Positions 26,632 through 36,086 are shown, numbered from the stretch's first letter. The stretch: 51,579 nucleotides of DNA from Saprospiraceae bacterium (GCA_027488935.1 JAIYAP010000017.1:1-51579), one strand, 5' to 3'. Notes: a model not told the origin generated them from the letters alone. A program made the numbers and translations.

Positions 26632-27222
26632 TTACTTGATTTTAAAGTCAATACCAACGTTCAGTAAAGAATAGCCGTAGCCAACTTCTCCAAAAAAGCG
26701 CAATTTTTCAGAGGCTTTATAGCGAATACCGCCAAATAAAGCGCGTGTAAAAAAGCCTCCATCTGCGTTGTAGGTGTAACCACCGGTAACATTTCCAGAT
26801 GATTCATAGCTATAGTTAGAGATGGTAAAGCCCAACATCAAACCAGCATACGTATCAAAACGATCATCGTCCAGGATATCAAAGTGGAAGGCACCACGCG
26901 CACCTACCGTTGCATAGGAATAACGCCACCAATATTTGCCACCTTGAAAATCGTCGTACTTTTTGGTGCGTGCGGTAGAAAAGCCCACGAATGGTCCAAC
27001 ACCAATAGAACCAACGCCATCCAAATCAGCAATACCAATTTCGTAAGATGCCGTAACCGGAGGCACGATTCCGAAATAGGAAGAACTGTAATACCAGTTA
27101 ACAAATCCCACTCCTAAATGCAAGTGTTGGTCACCGCTTTTAAAGGTTTGGGCAGAAGCAGAAAAAAACATGCCGACAAAAGCCAGCATCAGGGAGAAAG
27201 AACGTAATTTAGTTTGCATCAT
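26632..27222 (-). CDS. Outer-membrane beta-barrel protein
   Basis: A 196-aa protein starting at 27222 (or 27219), where a signal peptide begins (MMQTKLRSFSLMLAFVGMFFSASAQ). The remainder is strand-rich with Gly/aromatic alternation: YEIGIADLDGVGSIGVGPFV, ATVGARGAFHFDILDDDRFD, TYAGLMLGFTISNY, TRALFGGIRYKASEKLRFFG, and a last strand ending VGIDFKIK. It resembles small OM barrels of Bacteroidota. Function unknown. A TAGTTTTG promoter and its own terminator make it monocistronic. Confidence 0.7.
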   Translation of the reverse strand: MMQTKLRSFSLMLAFVGMFFSASAQTFKSGDQHLHLGVGFVNWYYSSSYFGIVPPVTASYEIGIADLDGVGSIGVGPFVGFSTARTKKYDDFQGGKYWWRYSYATVGARGAFHFDILDDDRFDTYAGLMLGFTISNYSYESSGNVTGGYTYNADGGFFTRALFGGIRYKASEKLRFFGEVGYGYSLLNVGIDFKIK

Positions 27223-27271
27223 ATGATCAGTTAGTGAAAGAATCGGGTGGTTTAGCGGCAGGTTTTGGATT

Positions 27272-27313
27272 AAAAAACAGTCCGATTTAAGCAAAAATGC
27301 ATAAATCGGACCG
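27272..27313 (-). terminator. Terminator or leader hairpin between two minus-strand genes
   Basis: On the minus strand, GTCCGATTTA (27311-27302) pairs with TAAATCGGAC (27289-27280), with extra pairing inside, followed by a run of six T (27272-27277). It probably terminates the phosphatase-like gene ending at 27370. It also falls in the 5' leader of the next barrel gene if the TAGTTTTG box just upstream is used. Confidence 0.7.
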
Positions 27314-27321
27314 CAAAACTA
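27314..27321 (-). promoter_or_regulatory. -7 box (TAGTTTTG) of the beta-barrel gene
   Basis: An exact TAnnTTTG on the minus strand, about 92 nt upstream of the barrel gene start at 27222. It directly abuts the hairpin at 27280-27311, so a transcript from it would start inside that hairpin. The -33 element is not clear. Confidence 0.4.
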
Positions 27322-27369
27322 AAACAAAATCAGTAAAAACACTTTACGAAATGTTAAAATCAGCACACT

Positions 27370-30102
27370 TTAGTGCTGTATCACCATTTTTAAAGTGTAT
27401 AATTTTCGTGAATATACTTTCACCACGTAGGTACCTGTTGGCAATTGCTGGTTGAGCAAGTTGAATTGCATCGACTCCGCATTGGCCGTAGAGCGATAGA
27501 TCAAACGACCATCCTGGGTAAGTACTTCAATTTTATCAATCGGATAAGGCGATTCTACGATGGTGTGGTCGCCGGAAGGATTGGGGTACAGTTTCACCCC
27601 TTTATTATCAATCAAGGTACCGGTACCAATGGTACTGTCGGCAATGCTAAAGTAACTGCGGTTGGAGATTTCGTTGTACGAGTCGTTGGTAAACAACACG
27701 ATATAATAGTTGCCGGGGGTTTGTGGCACGAGGGTATCGGTGAGCGTTTGGGTACCGGCAGGACGACCACCAATATAAGTATAGGCGTCCAAGGGGTCGA
27801 TGTTCGGGTTTTTCCAGGCTTGGTAGATGCCCAGCCAGTCTTTCGGAATGCCCGGGCCGTCGGTCCAGGTAGCCACAATGTATTCGCCAAGGTTGTATAT
27901 ACTCTTGTCAATCAGCAAGTTCGCGATGGTGTCACCCACCGAAAAGAAAATGCGATCGCCCGGTTCGCTGTACTGATCGTTCAAAAAGTAGTTGGCAAAA
28001 TAATACCCTTTGGGCAAATTGCTGAAAGTACGAGTAGCCGCTGCACCGCCCGCATATTGAAAAGCGGTGGAAAGATCGGTACCTGGCACATTGCCCACTT
28101 TGTACACCCCTACCCAATCGAGGTTGATGCCCGGTGCATTGGTGTAGGAAATTGCTACCGGTTCGCCCACGGCATAGGCTGTTTTGTCGCTTGAAAGGAC
28201 TGGAATTGCACCATAATAAAATGGAACACGGGGTGCGATTTCGGTATACCCATCGAGTTCGAAAAACGCGGCAAAATATTCGCCACTTTGGGTAAGGTTA
28301 AAACTTAAAACACCCGAAGTACCCGTCACATAACTCCAAGTCGTAGAACCCACCGGTCCCGGCACATCGCCTTTTTTGTACAGACCCACCCAGTCGGTTG
28401 CGTTGCCTGGGCCATTGGCATAGGTTGCCTTGATGCTTTCGCCCGTTGCATAAGCCGTTTTGTCGAGGCTGAGGGCAGGTGCATTTTGCACACTATTTAC
28501 TACAATAAACGAATCGGTGGCCGACCATGCGGACCATTCCAGGTTTTGGTCGCGGTGGCGTGCACGTACGTAATGCTTGCCGTTGGCCAATTCGCCCGCG
28601 TTGAGGGTATATTGCAGGATATTTACCCCCAAATTGATATCTTTGGTCGTGTCGGGCGCGCCTGCCGAACCAAACAAGTTTTCATAGTCGCGTAATTTAT
28701 CCTTCACTAAAATGGAAAAATTAGACACGTTTGCGATTTGAAATTGCGTGGAGTTTAATTTTTCATTCGCGGGTGATGCAAAAGCCGAAGTACTGATCGT
28801 CACAGGCAAACTCACCGAATCCGGCAAATTATTGCTGATGGAAGGCTTTGCCGGTCCAGCCTGGCCTTTTTGGCGGTGAAACGTATCAATCAAGATATTT
28901 TGATCCCAACCATAAATACTGCCAACCGAATAGGTATGAATATCAGCACGTTGTGTATTAAGATCAATATCCAAAATCTGGTAAGCCCATTTTGAAATGG
29001 TCTTTTGCACATCGTCAAAATCCGTTTCGTTGCTCATACCCCAATATTGATCCCAGGCCGTACCACCAGAGATAATATGGTAGTTGGGGGTTTCTTTCAA
29101 TTGGCCGCGCGCGTACAGGTGGTGGTGTGCGCCCACGTGCAGTAAAAACTTTGGACTGGCGCTCAACATCGGTACGGCCGTATTGCGAATCCACGTAGAA
29201 ATATCGCCTACATATTGTTCGGCCTGGTACGGGCGGTGGCCCAGCGAAACGATCCATTGCACCGTTGGGTTATTGTTGGCATGGTTGATCACCTGTTGCA
29301 GCCAAAGCGCCTGTGCGGCACCGGTAGTGCCCGTTGTGTGTTCGGTGGTAAGATTAACAACCAACACATTACCGGCTTGATAAGCATAGTATTTTTCAGA
29401 ATTTGAAGGCAAATTGGCATATTTCAAACTGTCGTAGAAAAAGTGATTTTCGTACGCGCTCAATTGCAGGGTGCCGTAGGTTTCGTGGTTGCCGATAATG
29501 GTGCTGATAGGCAATACAGAAGACAAATAGCGGCACTTTGAAAAATGCACATTTTCGTAGTGGTCGAGCGTGCCAACATCAACCTGGTCGCCCACCATCA
29601 GGATACCAGAGATATTTTCGTTGATGCTGGGACCGTACAACTCCTCGCATTTGCGTTTTGCGCACACCACCAGTGAATCATACCGGGGCTGTTCTTTGAT
29701 CTGGTTATCGCCCATGATCAAAAAACGAATATGTCCGTCTGCAGTAGCCGCTTGTCCGGGCAAAGGCAGGGTTTTGAAGGAAAACACCGCCGAACTCAGG
29801 TTGCCTGTGCGAATTTTATAATGGTATTTTGTGTTCGGTTGCAGGTTGGTGAGCCGAACACTGTGGTAGTAATAATTATTGGGGTAGCCGTTGTCGCTGT
29901 ACACCTTGGTATTACCGACAGCCTGTTGGTTGAGGTTGCCGGAAGTCAGCCCAAAATCGACAATCGTTTCCAGGTTGGAGGAAGTTTTCCAGGTAATCCA
30001 AATTGAATTGGGCGTAACCGACTGGAGGTATGGGTTGAGCGTTTGGGCCGTGCAAAGGGTTGAAAGTCCGGCCAAAATCAGGGTAAAAAGTATATTTTTC
30101 AT
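27370..30102 (-). CDS. T9SS purple-acid-phosphatase-like metallophosphoesterase
   Basis: A 910-aa secreted protein with signal peptide MKNILFTLILAGLSTLCTAQ. Residues about 20-115 are a fibronectin-III-like purple acid phosphatase N domain (NSIWITWKTSS, NLQPNTKYHYKIRT). Residues about 120-400 are the metallophosphoesterase domain with FLIMGDNQ, GILMVGDQVD, TIIGNHETYG, SLGHRPYQ and GAHHHLYARG, all metal-ligand motifs in order. About 540-830 hold three ~93-aa Ig-like repeats (SLDKTAYATGE, SSDKTAYAVGE, LIDKSIYNLGE, each with DW[VL]G[LVI]Y). The last ~75 residues are a T9SS sorting domain (GVKLYPNPSGDHTIV, LPTGTYVVKV, KLYTLKMVIQH). It may release phosphate from extracellular esters; the substrate is unknown. 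Confidence 0.88.
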   Translation of the reverse strand: MKNILFTLILAGLSTLCTAQTLNPYLQSVTPNSIWITWKTSSNLETIVDFGLTSGNLNQQAVGNTKVYSDNGYPNNYYYHSVRLTNLQPNTKYHYKIRTGNLSSAVFSFKTLPLPGQAATADGHIRFLIMGDNQIKEQPRYDSLVVCAKRKCEELYGPSINENISGILMVGDQVDVGTLDHYENVHFSKCRYLSSVLPISTIIGNHETYGTLQLSAYENHFFYDSLKYANLPSNSEKYYAYQAGNVLVVNLTTEHTTGTTGAAQALWLQQVINHANNNPTVQWIVSLGHRPYQAEQYVGDISTWIRNTAVPMLSASPKFLLHVGAHHHLYARGQLKETPNYHIISGGTAWDQYWGMSNETDFDDVQKTISKWAYQILDIDLNTQRADIHTYSVGSIYGWDQNILIDTFHRQKGQAGPAKPSISNNLPDSVSLPVTISTSAFASPANEKLNSTQFQIANVSNFSILVKDKLRDYENLFGSAGAPDTTKDINLGVNILQYTLNAGELANGKHYVRARHRDQNLEWSAWSATDSFIVVNSVQNAPALSLDKTAYATGESIKATYANGPGNATDWVGLYKKGDVPGPVGSTTWSYVTGTSGVLSFNLTQSGEYFAAFFELDGYTEIAPRVPFYYGAIPVLSSDKTAYAVGEPVAISYTNAPGINLDWVGVYKVGNVPGTDLSTAFQYAGGAAATRTFSNLPKGYYFANYFLNDQYSEPGDRIFFSVGDTIANLLIDKSIYNLGEYIVATWTDGPGIPKDWLGIYQAWKNPNIDPLDAYTYIGGRPAGTQTLTDTLVPQTPGNYYIVLFTNDSYNEISNRSYFSIADSTIGTGTLIDNKGVKLYPNPSGDHTIVESPYPIDKIEVLTQDGRLIYRSTANAESMQFNLLNQQLPTGTYVVKVYSRKLYTLKMVIQH

Positions 30103-30189
30103 AAAAGATTGTTTGTTGGTGCTAAGGTAAGTTTGGCGTTTTAAGTGAATATTAAAAGATCACCTCCAAACCTTAGGAAACCAATAAAA

Positions 30190-31506
30190 CTAATCTTTCT
30201 CCACTTCCCCATACAAATCAAACTCCTCCGCCCCGGTAATGCGCACTTGTGCAAAATCGCCCAAACGCACATAATTGCCTTTTACGGGCACCAAAACCTC
30301 GTTGTCTACATCGGGCGAATCGGCTTCGGTGCGGCCCACATAGTATTTGCCTTCCTGGCGGTCGAAAATGGTTTTGAATACCTTTCCTACTTTGGCCTCG
30401 TTGTGTGCCAGGGAAATGCCTTGTTGCAATTCCATCAGGCGCATGGCGCGTTCGGCTTTTACTTCGGCAGGTACGTCATCCACCAGATCGTGGGCGCGGG
30501 TATCTTCCTCATGGGAATATTGGAACACCCCTACCCGATCGAATTGCTGAGTTTCTACAAAATTCAGGAGCGATTCAAAATCGGCTTCTGTTTCGCCGGG
30601 ATGTCCTACCAGGAAGGTGGTTCTAAGCGAAATGCCAGGCACTTTTTCGCGGATTTTTCTGAGTAAATCTTCCGTTTCTGCGCGGGTAATTTGGCGGCGC
30701 ATCAGATCGAGCACCGGATCGGCCGCGTGTTGCAGCGGAATATCAAGGTAATTGCAAATTTCGGGGCGTTCGGCCATCACATCGAGGATGTCTAGCGGAA
30801 ATTTGGAAGGATAAGCATAGTGCAACCGGATCCAATCGATGCCTTCTACGTCAGCCAGGGCGTGCAACAACTGCGGCAATTCGCGTTTTTTATACAAATC
30901 CAGGCCATAATAGGTCAATTCCTGGGCAATGAGCAGCAATTCTTTGGTGCCGCGCCGCGCCAGGTTTTTGGCTTCCTGTACTAATTCGTCTATAGGGCGG
31001 CTGATATGTTGTCCGCGCATGAGCGGGATCGCGCAAAAGGCGCAGGTACGGTTACAGCCTTCCGAAATTTTCAGGTAAGCGTAGTGCGGCAGGGTCGTAA
31101 TCTGGCGTTCGCCGAGCAATTCGTACTTATAATCGGCTTCCAGTCGTGCGAGCAAAGCCGGCATTTCCAGGGTACCAAAATAGGCATCTACTTCCGGAAT
31201 CTCCTTTTCCAGGTCGTCTTTATAACGTTGAGACAGGCAACCTGTGACGTATAATTTTTCAATCACGCCTGCTTTTTTCAGTTCGGCGTGTTCCAAAATA
31301 GAATCCACACTTTCCTGTTTGGCTAGGTCGATGAACCCGCACGTATTGATAATCACGATGTTAGCGTCTGAATCTTCGCGTTCGTGGGTTACCTCAAAAT
31401 CGTTACCGCGCAACTGGGTGATCAGGTTTTCACTGTCCACCATGTTCTTGGAACAACCGAGGGTGATGATATTGACTTTATCCTTTCTGAATGTTTTGGT
31501 TTTCAT
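30190..31506 (-). CDS. rimO: Ribosomal protein S12 methylthiotransferase RimO
   Basis: A 438-aa radical SAM enzyme that adds a methylthio group to an aspartate of ribosomal protein S12. The ATG at 31506 was chosen because the N-terminal methylthiotransferase domain begins there (VNIITLGCSKNMVDSENL, Cys18; then Cys56 and Cys90 bind the second cluster). The radical SAM motif is CNRTCAFC (Cys151, 155, 158). The C-terminal TRAM-like region contains EGKYYVGRTEADSPDVDNEV. Length and the KNMVDSE pattern match RimO rather than MiaB. It is divergent from the DinB-like gene. Confidence 0.94.
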   Translation of the reverse strand: MKTKTFRKDKVNIITLGCSKNMVDSENLITQLRGNDFEVTHEREDSDANIVIINTCGFIDLAKQESVDSILEHAELKKAGVIEKLYVTGCLSQRYKDDLEKEIPEVDAYFGTLEMPALLARLEADYKYELLGERQITTLPHYAYLKISEGCNRTCAFCAIPLMRGQHISRPIDELVQEAKNLARRGTKELLLIAQELTYYGLDLYKKRELPQLLHALADVEGIDWIRLHYAYPSKFPLDILDVMAERPEICNYLDIPLQHAADPVLDLMRRQITRAETEDLLRKIREKVPGISLRTTFLVGHPGETEADFESLLNFVETQQFDRVGVFQYSHEEDTRAHDLVDDVPAEVKAERAMRLMELQQGISLAHNEAKVGKVFKTIFDRQEGKYYVGRTEADSPDVDNEVLVPVKGNYVRLGDFAQVRITGAEEFDLYGEVEKD

Positions 31507-31575
31507 ACCTTCTTTACCGAGCAATGAAATTTCCCGCAAAGGTCGTTTTATTCCAGATAAATTTACAAATATGAC

Positions 31576-31583
31576 TAATTTTG
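31576..31583 (+). promoter_or_regulatory. -7 box (TAATTTTG) of the DinB-like gene
   Basis: An exact TAnnTTTG on the plus strand, 31 nt before the ATG at 31614, in the 107-bp region shared with divergent rimO. The -33 position has no strong TTTG. Confidence 0.45.
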
Positions 31584-31613
31584 CGCTCCGATTTGGGAAG
31601 ATTAAACATTCAA

Positions 31614-32168
31614 ATGACACAAGAGATCCTGCTTACCCACCTTGAAACCGAGCTTCGCGCTGTGCTGGAAGTCGTCAGAACAAAGTTTGCAACCTTGCCT
31701 GCGGATACTTTAAAACGTCGAAATAGTCCGGAATCCTGGAATACCCTGGAGTGTTTTGCCCATTTGAATGCATACAGCGATTATTATTTGTCGCACATTG
31801 AGCGATGCATCCACAAAGCAAAGGCCCGGCGCTGGGGTCCTGCACCTGAATTTAAATCTACCTGGTTTGGTCGGTATTCTGTCAATTTTGTGGATCCCAA
31901 AAATCCCAAATTGCGCAAACGCAAAACATCCAAGCGCTTCAATTTTCTGAACCAACCTGTGGCAGACGATGAGGTGAAGCGTTTCATCATCAATACCGAG
32001 CGTTTGTTGCGGTATTTGCAAATGGCCCATTCGGTCGATTTGAACAAACCCTCGGTGCCGTTTGCGCAGTTTAAATTATTGAAATTGAATTTGGGGGATT
32101 TGCTGAATTTTTTGGTGTTGCATACGGAGCGGCATGTTGGGCAGGCGCTTAACACAAAGGGTGTTTAA
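31614..32168 (+). CDS. DinB-like four-helix protein
   Basis: A 184-aa protein. ATG 31614 was chosen rather than the upstream in-frame start at 31581. It resembles the DinB/YfiT four-helix bundle: ESWNTLECFAHLNAYSDYYL with the metal-ligand His, and a later helix with LLNFLVLHTERHVGQALN (His residues typical of DinB_2). Such proteins are often metal-dependent thiol transferases or of unknown role. It is divergent from rimO; a 21-bp tandem repeat starts 13 nt after its stop codon. Confidence 0.78.
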   Translation: MTQEILLTHLETELRAVLEVVRTKFATLPADTLKRRNSPESWNTLECFAHLNAYSDYYLSHIERCIHKAKARRWGPAPEFKSTWFGRYSVNFVDPKNPKLRKRKTSKRFNFLNQPVADDEVKRFIINTERLLRYLQMAHSVDLNKPSVPFAQFKLLKLNLGDLLNFLVLHTERHVGQALNTKGV

Positions 32169-32180
32169 CACAAAATGGGT

Positions 32181-32402
32181 CATCGATTAGCCACTATATA
32201 GCGTCGAATAGCCGCTACTTAACATCGATTAGCCACTATATAGCGTCGAATAGCCGCTATATAGCTTCGAGTAGCCGCTACTTAACATCGAGTAGCCGCT
32301 AAATAGCTTTGAATAGCCGCTACTTAACATCGAGTAGCCGCTATATAGCTTCGAATAGCCACTACTTAACATCGATTAGCCGCTAAATAGCTTCGAATAA
32401 TG
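32181..32402. repeat. 21-bp tandem repeat, about 10.5 units
   Basis: Ten complete 21-bp units (32181-32390) plus a partial one share TCGA..TAGCC[GA]CTA and alternate between two versions, giving a 42-bp higher-order period. The alternate ends are [TA]ATAG and CTTAA. No protein frame spans the array; stop codons occur in each plus-strand frame. It begins 13 nt after the DinB-like stop. The rest of the 298-bp gap (32403-32466) holds nothing recognisable. Confidence 0.95.
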
Positions 32403-32466
32403 ATTTTATAGCAGTTTTTTGAGCATACTATTATGGATATTTTAATACATGGGGAGGGCAAAACCC

Positions 32467-33138
32467 CTAATGAGCAGGCTTTACGATGGTATAAATAAAC
32501 GATAAGGAGATGCCTATTGACCGATTTTTGACTGAAACTCGATATTCCGACGCTGCTGGATTGATATTTCTAATGCCGTGCAAATAATAACCGCTCAATT
32601 CAAAATATTTATACCGCAACCCCAATTCCGCAATCATGCCATAATCTAATCTTGTGAAATCTCTGTTGGCAGAAGACCCAAATGTTAAACTTTTAAAATT
32701 ATTATACAGCGGAAGATCTGCGTATGCCGCATTGTTTGTAGTTGCCTCAAAAGTACCCATCCAGGCGATGCTGCCATACCCGCCGGCACCGACAAAAAAG
32801 TATTGACTGCTGTAGGCCAGCATCACAGGCGCTTGAAAGTAATAAACCTTTATTTTAGTTGTATACGATGAAAACGGTAGATCCTGTTTGGTACCCGAAA
32901 GCAGGAAATCTCCTCCAGTACGAAGGCAGAATCCAGCATTGATTGGAATTTCGAGCAGCATCCCTACGCGGTAACCCAGCAAAGGTTGCGTTGTACTGTT
33001 CACATCCAAAGCATCCGATCCCCTAAATTGCAAAGTACTGAAATGCAAACCATTGTGTGCACCCACACGAAGACCGCTTTGCGCAGTCAAAAGGGTGCTG
33101 GTACACAAAAAAAGAAGCAGGTATAATTGTTTATTCAT
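32467..33138 (-). CDS. PorT-like outer-membrane beta-barrel protein
   Basis: A 223-aa protein with signal peptide MNKQLYLLLFLCTSTLLTAQ. The pattern of the PorT-like/outer membrane beta-barrel group follows: LRVGAHNGLHFSTLQF at the N-terminus, GYRVGMLLEIPINAGFCLRT, KIKVYYFQAPVMLAYSS, FFVGAGGYGSIAW, AELGLRYKYFELSGYYLHG, and a final strand SIGISLSFIYTI. It has the same layout as the next upstream gene (33239-33907) and is probably its paralogue. Function unknown. Confidence 0.78.
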   Translation of the reverse strand: MNKQLYLLLFLCTSTLLTAQSGLRVGAHNGLHFSTLQFRGSDALDVNSTTQPLLGYRVGMLLEIPINAGFCLRTGGDFLLSGTKQDLPFSSYTTKIKVYYFQAPVMLAYSSQYFFVGAGGYGSIAWMGTFEATTNNAAYADLPLYNNFKSLTFGSSANRDFTRLDYGMIAELGLRYKYFELSGYYLHGIRNINPAASEYRVSVKNRSIGISLSFIYTIVKPAH

Positions 33139-33166
33139 GATTTGGTTTTTGAAACATTATTTACTA

Positions 33167-33174
33167 CAAAGATA
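33167..33174 (-). promoter_or_regulatory. -7 box (TATCTTTG) of the PorT-like gene at 32467
   Basis: An exact TAnnTTTG on the minus strand, 28 nt before the ATG at 33138. A TTTTTG lies 13 nt further upstream, closer than the usual 19-21 nt. Confidence 0.4.
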
Positions 33175-33238
33175 CCGTTTTTTACCACAAAAAGGTGGTG
33201 GACGCGTTCCCTTTGGGTTAATAAGCTTCAACAAAACC

Positions 33239-33907
33239 TTACAATCCAAACATCAGACCCACCGTAACCCCAAGTACAGCGTGGCGTGCTTTATAATCCT
33301 CAATTTTATCTTCCGGCAATACATCTTTTATACCTGCGGCATACGACAAACCGATGCGCAATATAGATATTTTGATACCTGCCTCTGCTACGAATCCAAA
33401 ATCAGACGCAGCATAATCATCATTCAATGTACTGCCAAATTCCAAGTCTCCTTCTTCGCCTAAATCAACGGGTAATGGATTTGAAGGCGTGTTTTTATAC
33501 GACGTTTTGTATTGGCCCGCTACACCCAGGCCAAAATAAGGTCCAGCGCCAAAATAAAAAAGACGGCCATTATAGGCCAAAACTACCGGCACTTGCAGGT
33601 ACACCGGACGAGAAGTACCCGTGTAGGTTATCCCTATTTCCGTTTCTTCCAATTTGAAACCTTTACTGACCGCATCAATACCCGTGCGGATTGCAAAAGG
33701 ACCCAAAATTGGGATTTCAGCGGCCAAGCCTACATGGAATCCATTGTCGGATTGTTTGATGCTGTTGAAATATTCGGCACCGGGACCTGTTAAAGTGACA
33801 TTGTTCAAGTTCAAACCACCGCGAATACCTACTCGGAATTCATTTTGGGCAGTGAGTAAGCCAGCGGAAAGCAGTAAAAACGTGAAAAGAAGGAGTGATT
33901 TTTTCAT
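33239..33907 (-). CDS. PorT-like outer-membrane beta-barrel protein
   Basis: A 222-aa protein with a signal peptide (MKKSLLLFTFLLLSAGLLTAQ) and PorT-like barrel strands: FRVGIRGGLNLNNVTLTGPG, GFHVGLAAEIPILGPFAIRT, PVYLQVPVVLAYNGRLFYFG, FGFVAEAGIKISILRIGLSY and the terminal VLGVTVGLMFGL. It is likely a paralogue of 32467-33138, sharing the order RVG..G, VG[LM]..EIPI, QVPV.LAY. These may be generic OM barrels rather than the T9SS component PorT itself. Function unknown. Confidence 0.8.
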   Translation of the reverse strand: MKKSLLLFTFLLLSAGLLTAQNEFRVGIRGGLNLNNVTLTGPGAEYFNSIKQSDNGFHVGLAAEIPILGPFAIRTGIDAVSKGFKLEETEIGITYTGTSRPVYLQVPVVLAYNGRLFYFGAGPYFGLGVAGQYKTSYKNTPSNPLPVDLGEEGDLEFGSTLNDDYAASDFGFVAEAGIKISILRIGLSYAAGIKDVLPEDKIEDYKARHAVLGVTVGLMFGL

Positions 33908-33947
33908 GTTAATAGGTTTTTATGATAAGGACAATAATTGTTTGATC

Positions 33948-34979
33948 CTACTTCGAAGATCGCACATTATACCGCAAAAGCGTAGCATATTCATTCCCTT
34001 TTTTACTTTCTTTTAGCATAATATTCAGTTCGCCTTGCACGGTTGGGGTATATTCCAATCGAAATAGATCGCCCGTTTTTTTAAAAAACGTCCATTTATT
34101 TCGGGCATCATTGATCGCCACTTCTTCTATTTCCGCACTTTTGAACTCGAATACCACAGGCGTTTTTAGGGGGAGGTTTTCAAATTTAGGTGCAGAAACT
34201 ACCGTTACAGAGCGTTTTTTATTAAAAATCCTGGGAAAAAGCAGGGTCGTATCCTTGCGAATTGCTTCGTAAGCCGATTTCCCATCGAAGCCCAGTGCAA
34301 AATAATCACTGTTTACGGCGGGCATCCATTCGAATGTACCTTTGGCAATTGGGTTTTCCAGCAACTGGTATTCCGCTTGTTCGGGGAGGTGCGAAAAAAT
34401 AGCGGCGTAAGGATCTGCATCAAACCAGAAGGGGTCAAATGCTTTTTCAGATACCAAGTCCCCATTTTCGCGGCTTCCATACCCTTGTCCCCAGGTGGCA
34501 TCAAAAATATGCCAGACACCTTGTATTTTAATCAGGTTCCATGCGTGGTTGGTATCGCGAAACTGCTTCCCTTTGCGATAACTGTACCCTTTAGAAAAGC
34601 CCGACACTTTAATAATATCGAGGTTCAAGGCTTGTCCGAGTGCCAGATACAAGTTGCTAAAGCCTTCACATACTCCTTTTTTGCGTTTCAGGACCTCTTC
34701 TGCGGTGTTTTCGCCGAGATCGTTGTCGTTGTACCCGTCATCGTCGTACTGGATATTATCGCACAGCCAGATATAGATAACGCGCGCCTTTTCCCAGTCG
34801 GTAGCGGCGCCTTTGCCTAAGTATTCCGCCAGTTTTTCGATGCTCCGTTCGGCTGAGCGCGGACAGGCGCGTGCGTAAGCGTCTATTTTGGTAAAATCAA
34901 GGGGTTTGCTTGTTTCCTGGGCTGAAAGTGCAGCAATTGAAAAAAGGCAAAACAAAAGGGGCAAAAACAGGTTTCGCAT
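33948..34979 (-). CDS. Secreted transglutaminase-like protein
   Basis: A 343-aa protein. The ATG at 34979 begins a signal peptide (MRNLFLPLLFCLFSIAALSAQ). A transglutaminase-like domain (about 65-190) carries the Cys-His-Asp triad in KKGVCEGFSNLY, TNHAWNLIKI and WHIFDATWGQGY. Bacterial secreted members may be proteases or cross-linking enzymes; here the substrate is unknown. The C-terminal half (KFENLPLKTPVVFEFKSAEI and following) looks like a beta domain. It lies 40 nt upstream of a PorT-like gene on the same strand. Confidence 0.82.
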   Translation of the reverse strand: MRNLFLPLLFCLFSIAALSAQETSKPLDFTKIDAYARACPRSAERSIEKLAEYLGKGAATDWEKARVIYIWLCDNIQYDDDGYNDNDLGENTAEEVLKRKKGVCEGFSNLYLALGQALNLDIIKVSGFSKGYSYRKGKQFRDTNHAWNLIKIQGVWHIFDATWGQGYGSRENGDLVSEKAFDPFWFDADPYAAIFSHLPEQAEYQLLENPIAKGTFEWMPAVNSDYFALGFDGKSAYEAIRKDTTLLFPRIFNKKRSVTVVSAPKFENLPLKTPVVFEFKSAEIEEVAINDARNKWTFFKKTGDLFRLEYTPTVQGELNIMLKESKKGNEYATLLRYNVRSSK

Positions 34980-35132
34980 AAAAATTTTAATATTACTTAT
35001 AGATTTAAAGTTCACACAAGTATACTAAACGCCGCCTGAAAGGCTGCATTCATTGTCATGCTGAGCGCTGATTGTCAATGATTTAGGCCGAAGGCCATAC
35101 ACAAAACAATACAGCGCGAAGTAAAGTAAAAC

Positions 35133-35855
35133 CTAACAATCACCATCGGGCGTACATACTTGTCCTTCCACGGTTTCCAGCACGGGTTTTGCATTTTCGA
35201 GTTGCCAGCTGGCAAATGATTTTTGCAAGGTTTCTAAAAACACCGGGGTAGGTTGTGCGCCGGAAACAGCGTATTGGCGGTTGAATACAAAAAACGGCAC
35301 ACCCGTTACGCCAATATATTGGGCTTCCTGCAAATCTTGCTGCACCAGTTGGGCAAAATGGTCATTTTCGAGCGCGTCTGCAATCTCATTTTCGGCCAAA
35401 CCAATGGATTTTCCCAATTCCACCAACACCTCCGTCGACCCAAAATCCTGACCTTCTGTAAAGTAGGCTTTGAACAAACACTCCTCCATGGCATCACCCA
35501 GGCCTTTGGTTTTTGCCAATTGAATTACCCGGTGTACTTTAAAGGAATTGGCCACCACGGCATGGTCGAAGTTGTAGTTCAAACCGGCATTTTTGGCCAT
35601 CGCTACCACGTTGTCGTGCATTTGCCGGGATTGCGCCACGCTGATGCCTTTTCGGTCGGCCAGGTATTCGTATAAATCCGGTTTCTGTTCAAAATGCTCC
35701 GGAATGGAAGGATCGAGTTGAAAACTCTTCCACACGATTTCAACTTGTTGATTTTCTGCAAATTGTGCAAGTGCTTGTTCGTAATGGCGTTTGCCGATAT
35801 AGCAAAATGGGCACATTACATCGCTCCAGACTTCCACTTTCATTTTTTGCTGCAT
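35133..35855 (-). CDS. DsbA-family oxidoreductase, FrnE-like
   Basis: A 240-aa thioredoxin-fold protein without a signal peptide, so probably cytoplasmic. The motif MCPFCYIGKRHYEQAL (Cys15, Cys18) and the cis-Pro region YIGVTGVPFFVFNRQYAVSG fit the FrnE branch of the DsbA family. The end, VCTPDGDC, adds two Cys. FrnE-type proteins act in cytoplasmic thiol redox and stress; the function here is not established. It is divergent from the papain-like gene. Confidence 0.85.
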   Translation of the reverse strand: MQQKMKVEVWSDVMCPFCYIGKRHYEQALAQFAENQQVEIVWKSFQLDPSIPEHFEQKPDLYEYLADRKGISVAQSRQMHDNVVAMAKNAGLNYNFDHAVVANSFKVHRVIQLAKTKGLGDAMEECLFKAYFTEGQDFGSTEVLVELGKSIGLAENEIADALENDHFAQLVQQDLQEAQYIGVTGVPFFVFNRQYAVSGAQPTPVFLETLQKSFASWQLENAKPVLETVEGQVCTPDGDC

Positions 35856-36086
35856 TGGGTTGATTTTTTATGCAAAAGAAACGTATTTGTGGGTGTTTTG
35901 GTTTTGGCCTGCGCTTTTTATTTAAATAAATCCTAATTTTCCAACCTGCCTGGTGGCCCATTAGGAAAACCCTAATTTAAATTTTCCACGAGACAGGTTC
36001 TATTTTTTCAAAAATATTAAGACCTTCAGGCCCGTTAGCCCGCTGCTTTTTTTCAACATTTGCTTAAACAATTTCATTTTTTAAAC

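Noticed and set aside
32181-32402. CRISPR array
   Set aside because: Units are contiguous with no spacers and no cas genes are nearby. The same applies to 51357-51579.
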